DNA from: Syntrophobacterales bacterium
Lineage (GTDB): Bacteria; Desulfobacterota; Syntrophorhabdia; Syntrophorhabdales; WCHB1-27
DNA length: 5,674 nt
Assembly: GCA_017881765.1 (NCBI GenBank)
Contig: JADGQN010000324.1
Span: 1 to 5,674 of the forward strand
Direction of reading: 5' to 3'
This document shows positions 5,562 to 5,674 of the stretch, in pieces. Made by a program: the position numbers and the translations under genes. Numbering within the stretch: the stretch's first letter is position 1; every line of letters begins with the position of its first letter. The notes under the pieces are model-generated. The model was given only the letters and a program-made list of their open reading frames with translations, was not told the origin of the DNA and searched no databases.

Positions 5562-5631
5562 GCTCTTTTGGCAGAAGCGTACCACGGCAACGTTTGAGAT
5601 GTTATCCAGCGTCTCTTGTGGCTCTTACGGG

Positions 5632-5674
5632 GTGGCCAGATTCATCATAACAGGTGGCCACTTTGGGTCATAAT
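5632..5674 (-). repeat. IS21 right-end repeat units (two visible)
   Basis: GTGGCCA occurs at 5632-5638 and 5654-5660, 22 bases apart. On the minus strand the units read TATGACCCAAAGTGGCCACC and TATGATGAATCTGGCCACC, matching the left-end units in inverted orientation. A third unit, corresponding to the outermost left unit, would fall beyond the window. The region 5562-5631 between these repeats and istA should hold the istAB promoter, but I see no clear hexamer pair. The repeat units contain TATGAT, which resembles a -10 element. Confidence 0.7.

Larger units (their letters stand above)
3151..5674 (-). mobile_element. IS21-family insertion sequence, right end at or beyond the window edge
   Basis: This element is about 2.5 kb, with the diagnostic istA-istB pair on the minus strand and multiple-unit ends. 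It is inserted into the 3' part of the TOPRIM-like gene. The left terminus lies somewhere between about 3150 and 3164. Candidates are the first TGGCCAC (3151), the TG at 3159, and the TG at 3164, which pairs with CA at 5669-5670. For the 3164/5670 pair the four visible outer bases (GGTA against TAAT) do not form a target duplication, and inverted-repeat similarity continues to 5672, so the true right end is probably just outside the window. Both transposition genes are intact, so the element may be active. Its GC-rich codon usage visibly differs from the A+T-richer ATPase and TOPRIM-like genes. Confidence 0.88.

Overview
The window looks like a bacterial accessory (defence-island-like) region damaged by transposition. 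No rRNA, tRNA or core gene is present to fix the taxonomy. The Shine-Dalgarno sites, IS families and the extragenic palindrome at the left edge fit a Gram-negative, perhaps deltaproteobacterial-type, genome or metagenome contig; that is a low-confidence guess.

Layout: 1-291 is intergenic, with a perfect short palindrome at the left edge, a weak promoter candidate and a good ribosome binding site just before 292. From 292 rightward runs a two-gene cassette. The first gene is an ABC/SMC-type (AAA_21-like) ATPase, split after codon 88 by an IS1595-family insertion (about 555-1549). This IS has 25-bp perfect inverted repeats, an intact 308-residue transposase and a 9-bp direct repeat in the flanks. 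Removing the IS and one direct-repeat copy restores a single in-frame gene of about 457 codons with Walker A, signature, Walker B and H-loop motifs. The second gene (GTG at 2666) overlaps the ATPase stop by four bases. It encodes a DUF4276-type, TOPRIM-like protein that lacks its C-terminus because an IS21-family element enters at about 3150. That IS21 element fills the rest of the window on the minus strand, with istA (5550-4012) followed by istB (3999-3244). Its ends carry repeated 22-23 bp units, three on the left and two visible on the right; the right terminus lies at or just beyond the window edge.

Working together: an ABC-type ATPase translationally coupled to a TOPRIM-like protein is the architecture of OLD, PARIS and AbiL-type conflict systems, in which the ATPase senses or scaffolds and the TOPRIM partner is the effector. 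Function here is inferred from architecture only. Both genes are broken by separate insertions, so the system is probably inactive in this strain, although its intact sequence can be reconstructed. The most interesting detail is an eight-G run eight codons before the ATPase stop. A -1 shift there would run the ATPase directly into the TOPRIM-like frame and give an OLD-like fusion.
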